Shown here piece by piece: positions 43,453-53,406 of a stretch of DNA of 64,000 nucleotides. Each line of letters starts with the position of its first letter. The first letter of the stretch is position 1. The position numbers and the translations under genes are program-made. The notes beneath the pieces are model-generated. The model ran no database searches, was not told where the DNA came from, and saw only the letters and a program-made list of their open reading frames with translations. The DNA comes from Cladorrhinum sp. PSN259 (lineage: Eukaryota > Ascomycota > Sordariomycetes > Sordariales > Podosporaceae): assembly GCA_033725935.1 (NCBI GenBank), contig MU867092.1:1-64000 (forward strand), written 5' to 3'.

Positions 43453-44916
43453 ATGGGCAAGGTGGTTCACCTCTCAGTCAAATCTCGTTACCGACTGATA
43501 CTGCTCACCACCGCCCTCATTCTGATCTGGGCATTCTCATCAGACGGCGACAGTTTCCCGTTAAAGTCGCTAAAATGGACACCACATCTCTCAGACCTCA
43601 GAATGGGCGACATGTTGTGGAACAAAAGACGACCGGGACACGATGACCCAACAAATGAACAGCAATTAGTCCCCATACCCGCTCTTCAGTCAGAATTCTT
43701 CACCTGGTCTGACCCGGAGGAGCCACCCGGACCAAAGCCACGCTCAAAACCGCCTCGTGAAGCTTCACCACCCATCCCAGATCCTTTCCCTCTACTCTCA
43801 GCAAACCCACCACCAAATAAAAGCCTTCTCAGGGCACCAGAACACAACCGTCCGCCAAAGAAACATTACCCGGAAAAGACACCACTCCTCGTCGGCTTCA
43901 CGCGCAACTGGCCACAGCTGTTACAGTGCGTAGTAAGCTACATCGCCGCCGGCTGGCCACCCGAAGACATTTACGTCGTCGAAAACACGGGGACAATGTT
44001 CAGCAACAGGGAAAACAAGCTCAGCTTGCAGAATCCCTTTTATCTCAACCATACTCAGCTCTCCATGTTGGGCGTTAACGTTCTCATGACACCAACGCTC
44101 CTCTCCTTTGCCCAACTCCAAAACTTTTACCTCCACACGGCCCTCACCCGACAATGGCCACAGTTCTTCTGGACGCATCAAGACCTTTTGGTTTTCTCCG
44201 ACGAGTCCGACCCGCCATACACCCTCTACGACCGCGCCGTGGGTGTGCTGCAGTACCTCCTTCTTCCCTCGTCACCCAAGTGGGCGCACCACTTCTTCGC
44301 GTACGACCACTTGACGCTCGTAAACCGCGACGCGGTCCTCTCGGAGGGCGGATGGGACACCCACATACCCTTTTACGCGACCGACTGCGACATGTACGTG
44401 CGGCTCATGTGGGCCGGGTACTGGCAGGGAGAAACGGAAATAGGAATAATACTGGACGTCAACACGGCGCTGGACGACGTTGGCGCGTTGTTACGGATTC
44501 CGGGGATCCGAGCGGGGTTTCTTGCGGGTGGTGATAATACCACAGACACAGTAGCGGAAGAAGACGACGAAATAGATGTCACACTGAGCCAAGGAGAAAC
44601 CTGGGAGCGATTAGTGGAAATAGGCAAACAGATGGAGGCGGTCAAGTACAGCGAGGGGAATACATGGAGAAATACCTGGCAGGTCAGACAGCAGGGAGGC
44701 CAGGGGGAGCCGTTTTATAGGGACTGGGAAGGGTTCGAGACTGGGACGAGGATGATGATTGATCTCGGGAGGAGCGTCTTTGCCGAGAAGTGGGGACACA
44801 GAGGGTGTGATATTGCCAAAATTGGGATTAAAAATGAGGATGCTTGGAGATTGGAGAGGGATTGGGATGTTGACGCTGAGGAGGGTGGGGAAGGGTATGA
44901 AGGGGATGCGTGGTAG
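43453..44916 (+). CDS. type II membrane glycosyltransferase-like protein
   Basis: Single exon, 487 residues. I start at ATG 43453 (ACCATGGGC context). Residues about 12-28 (RYRLILLTTALILIWAF) form a single N-terminal signal anchor after a short basic tail, so the bulk faces the Golgi or ER lumen. A Pro-rich stem runs to about 140. The luminal domain opens KTPLLVGFTRNWPQLLQCVV and has IYVVENTGTMFSNR, HTALTRQWPQFFWTHQDLLV, LVNRDAVLSEGGWDTHIPFY and ATDCDMYVRLMWAGY. The DCD in the last motif could be the metal/nucleotide-sugar DxD of a GT-A fold. Sequons (NKS, NHT, NTT) fit a luminal location. I do not know its donor or acceptor. It resembles a conserved uncharacterised fungal group. Confidence 0.75.
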   Translation: MGKVVHLSVKSRYRLILLTTALILIWAFSSDGDSFPLKSLKWTPHLSDLRMGDMLWNKRRPGHDDPTNEQQLVPIPALQSEFFTWSDPEEPPGPKPRSKPPREASPPIPDPFPLLSANPPPNKSLLRAPEHNRPPKKHYPEKTPLLVGFTRNWPQLLQCVVSYIAAGWPPEDIYVVENTGTMFSNRENKLSLQNPFYLNHTQLSMLGVNVLMTPTLLSFAQLQNFYLHTALTRQWPQFFWTHQDLLVFSDESDPPYTLYDRAVGVLQYLLLPSSPKWAHHFFAYDHLTLVNRDAVLSEGGWDTHIPFYATDCDMYVRLMWAGYWQGETEIGIILDVNTALDDVGALLRIPGIRAGFLAGGDNTTDTVAEEDDEIDVTLSQGETWERLVEIGKQMEAVKYSEGNTWRNTWQVRQQGGQGEPFYRDWEGFETGTRMMIDLGRSVFAEKWGHRGCDIAKIGIKNEDAWRLERDWDVDAEEGGEGYEGDAW

Positions 44917-46683
44917 TGGAGGAAGGTCTTACGGATGAAGAGATTTCTTTTGTCATTTTTCCTTTGTTGGGTTTTATTTTATGGGATGGAGTTTAATGAT
45001 GTGTTCAGATATGAAAAAAGAATCATGATCATGATTGACACCAAATTGGCATTTTCAACATGATGGCCGGAAAAGGGGCAGTGACGGGAAGTGGTAAAAT
45101 GTTAACATCCCTCCCGTCCCCATCATTCCCACCCGGGTAGCCACCACCACAACAGACACAGATACATCAAAAGGAATAGAAAAACACCTTACCATCCTAT
45201 TCCCCTCAAAGACTGGAAGCCCAGGCCCATAAGCACAAAACAAGGCAAACAAATAACGCCATCACGCCACACTCAAGTCTGGACAACAAACGGAAACCCT
45301 TCCAAAAGGAGATAACGAACTCCTCTCATGACACTTGTATCCGTCCGTAGTGCCCGCAACCGTTCTCCGCGCGCAAACGCGCGAAAAGAACTCCTCCACA
45401 AAACTCCATGATTTGAGCCGCAACTCATCACATCGCATCACATCACATAGCATCCCCACAATCTTCATACCAAGTAAGCTTGCGAGCACGGGGAAAGTGC
45501 AGGAAAGTAAGGATAGGCGGCCTCCTTCCTCCCTGGGCTTCCCTCCTCCTTCCGCTCTTTCTACCAAAGGATAATGACAATCATGACTGCGTACGGCAAG
45601 TATAAGGTTCAATGTACATACATACATGCACGGAGACACGGAAACACGGACATGACTCGGACAAAAAGCCAAGTATACAGAGGTACTTATCTACCTACCT
45701 GCCTACATTACCTACTTCGGCATCTACATAACCTTGACAGCCAGCGAGCCATCCATCCATCCATCAATCTCCAGGTCCCAAAGTACATATGTACATGTAC
45801 ATGTACCTATCTCATCTCTCTCGCTCCAAAAGGGTTCCGGCTTTTTTTATATCCAATTATATGCCCCTCCTTGACCGGATTTCAAATTTCGATGGATCCC
45901 CCGGGGGTAGAGAAAGAAAGATAGAAAGAAAGAAAAGAGGGTGTGGGTGGTAATATACCACACGGCAACGTGGATGTCGTTGCTTCGCTAACGATTCATG
46001 TTGAGTGGCATGTGGCGTGCAGGAGCGGCTCAGCTGTTGGTGTGGTGCATGAGAGGGAATTAAAAATAATAATAAAAAAAAGCCAAGAAAGGTGGGGTAT
46101 GTGGTGTAACATACATTTCCTTGAGGATTGCCATAATGTACGTTAGTTAGTTGGGGGCCAAAAGGAGGGGTAAAAAATGACGGGATTAATCTCATCAAGT
46201 GCAGTTGGACGAGTATGCAAGTCATCAATTGATCTTTGGGGGAGAGGGAGGGGTGGCTGTGCCATTGACTTTTCCTTTGTTTGTAAGGAAGGTCTAGATG
46301 GGTCATTTTCTTCTCCCTGCCCGTGACGGGATTCTGAATTCTTGGTTTGGTCCGAATGCCACGGTGCGGATGGGATCCAAGGAACCGAGAAAGGCAACTG
46401 AATAGAGCACAGGAGTTTTCGAAAGGCAAGGCAGAATAATATGAAATTGCAATACTAACACGCTAATCGTAGCATAATCCTCTAGATTGTAGAATATAAA
46501 ACAATGTGTGATGAGATAGTAATCCTGCTTCAAATACTAACTAACAAGCAAAAGAAACATTCCGGTAAGGAGTGATAGGCTATGATCCGCCATGGAGAAG
46601 CAAGAATGGAAAAGCGTCATGAATCAAAAAAAAAAAAAAAAAAAGCAAATCCTACAATACCAGACCCACACACTCACCCTCAC
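44917..46683. other. intergenic, convergent 3' flanks with microsatellites
   Basis: Contains CATA/TACATG repeats (45614-45627, 45783-45810), CCAT units near 45748-45765, CTACCTACCTG near 45690-45705 and a poly-A tract at 46626-46644. The long minus-strand frames look like UTR-type low complexity. No gene supported. Confidence 0.55.
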
Positions 46684-47898
46684 TTATAGCATCTGCCCAT
46701 GATAAATCCCCGATCCAACAAAAGAATTGCCATCCGAGCCCCCAGTGTAGTAAGCCGAATCATTCCCCACACCACCCATGTCAAACATCCCCACAGACGT
46801 GCCCGCCATCAACTCCTCCACCGAATAGTTCATGTTGTTGCACAGCTCCATGTACGATTGGTCACCCTGCAGCTCCTCCAGCAGCTGGTCGACCTTGGAC
46901 ATCTCTGCCGGCGGCGGCGACGACAACGACTGGCAAACAGTGAGAGGCGGGCTGGCAGCAGAAGCGGCAGCCTGATCCTCCTGGAACTGGAAGGTCCTGA
47001 TGATCCTCGTCTGCACAGTCTGCATGATCTCGGCGGCGCGTTGGTTGACCTTTTCCTGAAAGTCCTCAAACATTTGGTTGACGACTTGAGTGATCTCGAT
47101 CCGGACGATGCGAGGGAGCTCAGTGCGGAGGTACTCTTTGCAGTCCTCGGCGTTCAGAAAACGTGACTTTTGACTAGCGGAGGAGGAGTCACTGCCGGAA
47201 GAGTCTGAGGCGGTGTCGTAGTAAGGAGAAGGGACGGGTGCCTTGGGGAAGATGACTCTGTACATCTCCCTCCACTTGTCCTCTTCGGAACTGCCTGCCT
47301 TCGCTCTGGTACGCAGCTGTTTCTCCTGGGAATCAGTGATAGCGTCCAGCGTCTTTGACCTTTCCAGCTTGCAGGGGACTTCCGAGCGTTGATGAGCTTT
47401 GAGGGTCTCCTCGTTATCGAAGTGGTTCAAGCAACGGGAGCAGTAATTCTTGGAGGAGTGGTTTCGGTATACATGCTCCTTTACGCGATGCACGTCCTCC
47501 CAGCCGGGGCCGCAGCACGTCTTGACGTTGCGGTACTTGGCTGGGTCGTGCTTGCAGAATGGGCAGGCAAACTGGGGCCCGGTGGGTGAAGGTTTGACAC
47601 GTTTCTTGCGGGTGGTCTTGATAGGGTGAGCAGTTGGGGTTGTAGCTGGCGCCTTATCATCGGCCTCATCCGGAGATCGTGCACGCTTTCCCAACAGGCG
47701 CTTCGCACTCGCTCCTCCTCCTCCTCCTGGCGCAGCAGCAGAGACTGAGCATTGGTCAAGGCATCGGTCCAGGTTCTTTTGGAAAAGATCCATAGATTTG
47801 TCTATGATCTCCTTCTTCTTGCGGTTTAGGAAGGTATCCGACGATGACGCTGTGTTGGCGGTGGGTGGCGGGTTGCCTGAAGCGCGGGATGATGCCAT
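46684..47898 (-). CDS. C2H2-type zinc-finger protein
   Basis: Single exon, 404 residues from ATG 47896-47898. A Ser/Ala-rich N-terminus with a helical stretch (RKKKEIIDKSMDLFQKNL) is followed by a basic patch (KTTRKKRVK). The zinc-binding part begins at C112: ACPFCKHDPAKYRNVKTCCG, then HRVKEHVYRNH, then YCSRCLNHFDNEETLKAHQR and a further Cys. This arrangement of a long-loop finger followed by a C-x2-C..H finger is common in Sordariomycete proteins annotated as C2H2 finger proteins. Ser-rich (SDSSGSDSSSASQ) and helical regions follow, including a probable coiled coil (EITQVVNQMFEDFQEKVNQR). The C-terminus is Gly/Asn/Ser-rich. A DNA- or RNA-binding regulator is inferred; targets are unknown. 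Confidence 0.8.
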   Translation of the reverse strand: MASSRASGNPPPTANTASSSDTFLNRKKKEIIDKSMDLFQKNLDRCLDQCSVSAAAPGGGGGASAKRLLGKRARSPDEADDKAPATTPTAHPIKTTRKKRVKPSPTGPQFACPFCKHDPAKYRNVKTCCGPGWEDVHRVKEHVYRNHSSKNYCSRCLNHFDNEETLKAHQRSEVPCKLERSKTLDAITDSQEKQLRTRAKAGSSEEDKWREMYRVIFPKAPVPSPYYDTASDSSGSDSSSASQKSRFLNAEDCKEYLRTELPRIVRIEITQVVNQMFEDFQEKVNQRAAEIMQTVQTRIIRTFQFQEDQAAASAASPPLTVCQSLSSPPPAEMSKVDQLLEELQGDQSYMELCNNMNYSVEELMAGTSVGMFDMGGVGNDSAYYTGGSDGNSFVGSGIYHGQML

Positions 47899-49332
47899 GG
47901 ACCGGTTGCCTGAGTACAGATTGCGATCCTGGAGTTCAGATGCGAGAACCTGGATCTCGAAACATGAGACTCAGGCCATAAGATTCGATCTTGCGTTCCG
48001 TTTCCTTTTCCACTTAGGATAATAGGCACTCAAAAGGTTTGATTGGTACAAGAAAGTTGCCAAAGTTGGTTGAACGTTAATGCGCGGAGTCGTAAGGGTG
48101 CTGCGTCCTGCAGACTGTCACACAACACGCTAAGGTAGTGACAGTGTGTAATTGAGAGGAAGTTGAGTCGAAGTGATCAGGAAATAAACCTGATGGAGGA
48201 CAGAAGCTAAAAGGTGAAGAATGAGTAATATGTATTGTAATTGTTAGGACTTGGGTCGGAATGTGACAACTTCAGTCGTAAAGGAAACTGCATTGATAGT
48301 CCTAGCAGTCACATCCACACTATGATATATAACCTTCAGTTTGCGCAAATGCGGAGAAGAAACAGATCTGCTGGGTACACCACACACCTTTGCTCCGCTC
48401 CCGAGGGATCAAGTCCATTACCCAATGATGTGCTCCCGTCCGCTGTGCATGCGTCGGGACACTTGACCATCCCGAGGACATCGCGCATTGGACGGGCTGG
48501 ATGCCGATGACACGCAGTACAAGGCCCAACAAGGAAAGGGACGGCTGGTAGTCTTGGATATCTGCATCACTCAGGGCTGTGCACGCGGTTTCCAAGAGAT
48601 CCAAGTGCTCAAATGCGGGGAGTGTTCTTGTCAATGGGATTCTTGGGGCCATCAGAGATAAGGCTGAGGTGGGGAAAGGAACACCGTCCTCATTCCACGA
48701 GACACAAGATATGGCCAACTTTTGCTGTGATGTGATGACTTGCAGAAACAGGAAGATAGTGTACATGTAACATGTATACGCGAGACACCGTGGCGAAGGG
48801 AGGGAGCCAACACTGACTCGGCAATGGGACGACGGGTCTCGCTTTCTCTCGCGTCTCGTAAAGTGGCTCAATTGCGAAGAGTGAAAAGTCTCCGTCCACC
48901 AACAGGCAATATTTCAGACAATCCTTTTTTTCCGGAGTAATATCAGAACCTGATTGTCTGCCCAGGGGGTCGGGTCTGTCTGCCTTGGTGGGGATGCGTT
49001 GGCAAACGATGTTGTGTTGGCAAGGCGATGACATCCCCTTTCAAGTGCTCAACGGCGGGTTTAACCGCGACACTCAATGAAGGACCTAGTGGTTGCAATG
49101 TAGAGCGCGAGCCATCGTCGCGAGAAAAGCGTGCCAGGTCTAGACAATCCTGTCAACGAGGGAAGCAAGATGTTACCAAGATAAAAGGGTTCATATAGTC
49201 CCCATACCCCAAACATGCCGCAGTATCGCCACCGTTGACAAGCCAGCATCTCACATCTGTGTCTTCCATATCAGGCAACGCTAACAACACCCACATCCTC
49301 CTATACTTCAGAAGTCACTTTCTCCATGCATT
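47899..49332. other. intergenic, divergent promoters
   Basis: Divergent promoter region between the zinc-finger gene and the 79-residue gene. A 7-bp inverted repeat CTGTCAC/GTGACAG lies at about 48114-48146. A minus-strand 183-codon frame (48320-48871) is undecided and not called. No RNA gene seen. Confidence 0.5.
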
Positions 49333-49631
49333 ATGTCTCAATCGCCCAGCAGTGATCTCCGTCTTTCCGGAAATAAGTGAGTGCGAATAGTCTTCAATGG
49401 CGTCAATCAAGAACAAGATGCTGACAATGACACAGCAACTCTTCGAGCAGCTGCACCACCTACGCGATGGAGAAGTACCTCAGCAGTGACAAAGAAGTCT
49501 CAGATCGGTTGCTGAAAGGGCATAATGTCACCGACATTTTGAGTCGTTACAAAACAGTCAAGGATGAGGTGGATACGTATCTGAGCAAATACTCGTCGTC
49601 GTCGTCGTCGTCGTCGTCGAGATCTAGTTGA
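49333..49631 (+). CDS. small Ser-rich protein (79 residues, two exons)
   Basis: Exons 49333-49376 and 49436-49631. The 59-nt intron has GTGAGT, a GCTGAC branch and an ACACAG acceptor, and joins an Asn codon in frame. The protein reads MSQSPSSDLRLSGN, then a Ser run, then a compact amphipathic part: CTTYAMEKYLSSDKEVSDRL, LKGHNVTDILSRYKTVKDEV, DTYLSKY. It ends in a Ser8 tract from a (TCG)8 repeat followed by RSS. The central 45 residues are predicted helical. It is too short for gene finders that demand 60 codons per exon, but splice signals and composition support it. The family is unrecognised. It converges with the Zn2Cys6 gene, with stop codons about 80 nt apart. Confidence 0.6.
49593..49619. 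repeat. TCG trinucleotide microsatellite
   Basis: About nine tandem TCG units at the end of the 79-residue coding sequence, coding a polyserine tail. Confidence 0.85.
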
Positions 49632-49712
49632 GGGAATGGAACTCCTGAATTGTAGAATTAAGAACGTACATGATCGTTTACAATGTATACGTCACCAAGT
49701 TCGAGCTGGAGT

Positions 49713-52372
49713 TCATGACTGGGCCGGTGCATCAAGAACATCAGGTCTCTGGAAAGTGGGGATAGGCCCAAATGCCTGTTAAGATATCAGTACAAGTCTC
49801 AATGAACGAATAAAGTGGAGAAACTGACCGCAGAGTCTAGATCTAGCCAGTCGGTAACTCTCCACTTGTCCCATAGCCTGGGGGTTATCGTGGGAAGCGG
49901 TCCATCACCGGCAGGCACCGAGGGTGGACCATTGTGCACTCCAGGATTTGACTGTCGAGACGTCTCGGCTTCCCAGTGTGCACGGAGTGCATCTTCTAGC
50001 AGCTGCTCATCCGGGGATGCCGCCTCACCATTATCTCCATCTTCATCCTCATTCTCATCTTCGTCTTCATCTCCATCCTCGTCGCCGTCGCTTTCCTCCC
50101 AACCGTTTGGCTGTTGAGTTGGTTCGGGGGTTTTAGGTCTGCCAAGGCCCGACCCTGGAATCTGACGAATACTTTCGTCTCGAAGCTCTTCTAGAATAAT
50201 AGCCCAGCGCCGACAGGGGGAGTGTCGATTCGTATCCTGAGCGAATGACTTGATAGTCCTCTCGGCCAGATCAAACAATCTCGGATCCGACTTGCTGTGA
50301 TCACGAAAGTTGGGACCACCGAATAGCCTTTGTCGCTCTCGGATATGCGGGATCATGAACACGGTTGAAGCTGCAACGTACGCAACATGCTGAGGGTATA
50401 AAAGAGTGGGGAAGTGGCTCCTGTCCCTTTTGTTGTCTTGTTCACGAGCGAGTCCCAGAGTGATGTGGAGGACTATGCGGGCTGCTTCGAAACACGTCCT
50501 GGCAGAGACGTAGTGAATCTGTTTCTTTTCACCCTCTGGGGGATAAGGTGCTGTAATGAATGGGCGATACAGGAGCATCTGCGCATGGCGATAGGCCAGG
50601 TTAAGTAAAGTCGACTGTCGACGAAAAAGGTTGTGTAGCATAGATGGCTTCAGGTGACTCATAAGAAAAGGTAACTGGTCATGCCAGTCCTCAAGTTCTC
50701 TGCCGATTCTCAGGGCGCATTCTAGCCTCCATTCATCCGGTACAACTCGGAGCGTATAGACATCACGCATGATCCGGTCGATAATTTGGTTCAGCTTAGC
50801 CTGTTCTGTGATGGCCTCCAAGTAGCAGTCACTTAGGTGGGGCCGAAATGGTCCTGAAGGGCTCATATCTTCGTCGTTGACAGGGTCCGGGAATTCCTGG
50901 TCAACGGCATCGTTGCTAAAGTAGCATGGTCTGCCGGACATCAGTGCAATCTCCTTGTCAATCACATAGGCAGACCAGAACGTGCGTCTCTCACACTGAA
51001 TATTGGCGTAGTCCGGGTTTTCGGTGATATCTGAGCCGAGACCCCTGTTTCCTCCACGACGCCGTTGAAGACCAAGGGCGTTGATCATGTGTATGGCGTT
51101 ACCAAAGACGTACCAGGCCTGGCTCAGCCGGCATGTCCCCAGAAGATAGAGTGCTTGGAGGAGCCGAGCCTGGATTGACTCCAACTTTGGTGGACCTGGC
51201 TCGGCATCTGTCATGCGTATCGTGGTCAAGAAGAGCTGATCGCCGTTGTTAAGCGTCCAAAGTCGATCCCAAACTCGGTCCTTTTTTTTCTCGCGGAAAG
51301 GTCTGTCGTTAAACATGGTCCCAATTGCCATTGTCATGAGAGCAATCGTGGCTTTTGCTGGGCCGAGCTCATGGTCGAGGGGGGCATTGCCAGTCCAGTT
51401 ATGGTAGACTCGCTCCAGCCATGACCTGACCGTAGGACGATGCAAGATATGAAAAGTCTCGGTCCAGCCGTTTTGGAATTTTTCTTGCATCTCAAACCAT
51501 TTCGACGGATGATCGGGGAAATCTAAAGGCTTGAACGTGTCGAAAGGCTGGTCTCCTGCAGGGAGGACAAGCTCAGGTGTTGACTTGTCTCCTCCAAATC
51601 GGGTAGGGTTGTTGAGGGCGTGAGCTATCCTCTCCCAAGCTTTTTGGAGGAACGTCAAGGGCGGGGTCGGCTCTCCTGCGTACCGAGGACCCAGTTGGTA
51701 AGGTGCAATATCCTGGGGTTGGCGTCTAAAGGAATGAGCATCGCTGCGCGGTTCCCACCGTGGTCTGCCGTCATCTCCCTCAGACTCAGACTCCCGAGGC
51801 GGTAAGGTCCGACGAGAGGCGCGGGTCCTGTAAGTGCATTGGACGCGAATGTTGAAGCAGGCATCGCAAGGCAGCTTGCCCGAGCAGGCCATCTGCTTGC
51901 TCCGACACAAGTCACATGCACGGAGGGCCCAGCTTCTGTCACGTATGGGCTTACCCCTTTCATCGAAGGGTTGGGCAAGATTGCGAGTTTGGCCATTGTC
52001 TGGAGGTGGAGGTGGAGTTTTTGCAATTCCTCTGATATAGGGTCTGTCATAAGTGCAATTGAGATCCTTTTTGGTACCTGGTCAGGATGCGTCAGTGGGA
52101 GGCACGAGGACTGGCAGAAGATGATGGAACAGTTGGTGCGGTTTACATCTAAGGCATGGCTTAAAGCCGGTGCACTTCATGCGTTTTCCATGACATTGAT
52201 CACAAGAGCGCGAGATGCGCTGCTGCTTTCCACCAGGCGCGCTTTCATCGGCGGCAGCAGACGGTCGCTTTTTCGGTTTATTCTTTTTGGCGGAAAGATC
52301 AGGGGGACGGAGGAGTGCATTGCCATGTACCGGTGGTGGTTCGAATTGTTGCTGAGTTATTCGCTGATCCAT
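49713..52372 (-). CDS. transcription factor with two tandem Zn2Cys6 clusters
   Basis: Exons 52147-52372, 49829-52077 and 49713-49775 (minus) give 845 residues. Cluster 1 reads CDQCHGKRMKCTGFKPCLRC, and the 69-nt intron (GTAAAC..ACCAG, branch CTGAC) adds TKKDLNC, completing CX2CX6CX5CX2CX6C. About 45 residues later comes cluster 2, CDLCRSKQMACSGKLPCDAC followed by FNIRVQC, with the same spacing. The middle is a fungal-specific transcription-factor domain (ARLLQALYLLGTCRLSQAWY, MINALGLQRR, RRTFWSAYVIDKEIALMSGR). An acidic tract (SDGDEDGDEDEDENEDEDGD) may activate. The last intron (53 nt, GTCAGT..AACAG) replaces the read-through end VSFSTLFVH with AFGPIPTFQRPDVLDAPAQS; I prefer the spliced form. 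The gene diverges from the nitrilase gene, a possible target. Confidence 0.85.
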
Positions 52373-53222
52373 TTTCGGTCATACAATCCACTGAGAGTGT
52401 CGCGATATCACCAAATGCAGCCAACAAAGGACGCATTGGGGGATTGAGGTGTGCGGTTTGGGTGACGAATAGGCGGCGCTAGCCTTCCCGCGACAAAATT
52501 GACACGAGTTTCACACACGTCCAGGTGGACCAAAGGTTATGTGTCCCAGTTTCCCATGGCCGCCAAGACTTATTGAATAAGTGGGGCCAGTTATTCCCCC
52601 GATGGGTTAAGGGTTGTTCGGCAGTTGATGATAAATGTCCCAATCAACATTGTTTTTTGAAAGGGCTGGTTGGAGGATATCTCCTGAGTTTTTTTGAAAT
52701 CCTTGTCTTTTTTTCCAAGGTACTGCTGCCGATCATCAATGCCGTATCTTGAGTCACTGCTGTGATGTTGAATTGTATCCATATCTTGAATCCATCTTCG
52801 AGACTAAGAACTGACCATTTTGTTGGAATCCTCGGGCCTTGGCAGTTGAAAGAGTATGAAGGGTTTGATACTTTTATTTCCGCAACGAAACTGTGCACTC
52901 ATGCCAGTTGAAAAGCTCAATGTGTGATCCGTCAAAAATTGGATGCTCTGAAAGAGCCTCCCGCAGATAAACCTGCCGAGCTTGCACGGCGCTCAAGGAG
53001 GCAAGTGGAGAACTAGATTCTATAGATGTCATTGGCCATCGCTACGTGGGGTCTCTGTTACGTCACGTCATCCAAATCGTTCCCTCCGTCCCGAAGAACG
53101 TGGAACTTTGCATCTCGTAATTGCTCCTTCCGGAAGTAGGTTCGCGTATGATCACATGTTGCCCTGCAGGCGGGGTCGTTCCACGGAGAAGCATCTCGAG
53201 CTTCACAAGACACACCCCACAG

Positions 53223-53230
53223 CGGAACCG
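53223..53230. promoter_or_regulatory. CGG-N2-CCG inverted motif, candidate Zn2Cys6 site
   Basis: CGGAACCG lies 25 nt upstream of the nitrilase TATA box. Zn2Cys6 proteins usually bind CGG triplets in pairs. The two-base spacing is not a common one, so this is a candidate only. Confidence 0.3.
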
Positions 53231-53255
53231 TTTCAATTGACAGATGAGGGTACAC

Positions 53256-53262
53256 TATAAAT
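53256..53262 (+). promoter_or_regulatory. TATA box of the nitrilase gene
   Basis: TATAAAT, 145 nt upstream of the nitrilase ATG. Confidence 0.55.
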
Positions 53263-53406
53263 CAGTCATAAACCAGTCATAGTTTTATGGTCGAGGCGCA
53301 GTATATACGATTGACCAATCTTTGAAAGCTTTCAAACCAAACAATCAGAACCATTTCATCTCTTATTCTGTGGGTTTGATAGGACCGTTGGAACAGAGGA
53401 AGCATC

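Larger units (their letters stand above)
52373..53406. promoter_or_regulatory. divergent promoter region, Zn2Cys6 factor / nitrilase
   Basis: About 1 kb between two divergent starts. It holds the palindrome CTTCCGGAAG (53127-53136), the CGG-N2-CCG motif and TATA box listed separately, and a CCAAT near 53316. No gene is seen inside. Confidence 0.5.

Noticed and set aside
48320..48871. Minus-strand frame of 183 codons
   Set aside because: Part of it reads plausibly, but third-base bias is weak and no motif is visible; undecided rather than annotated.
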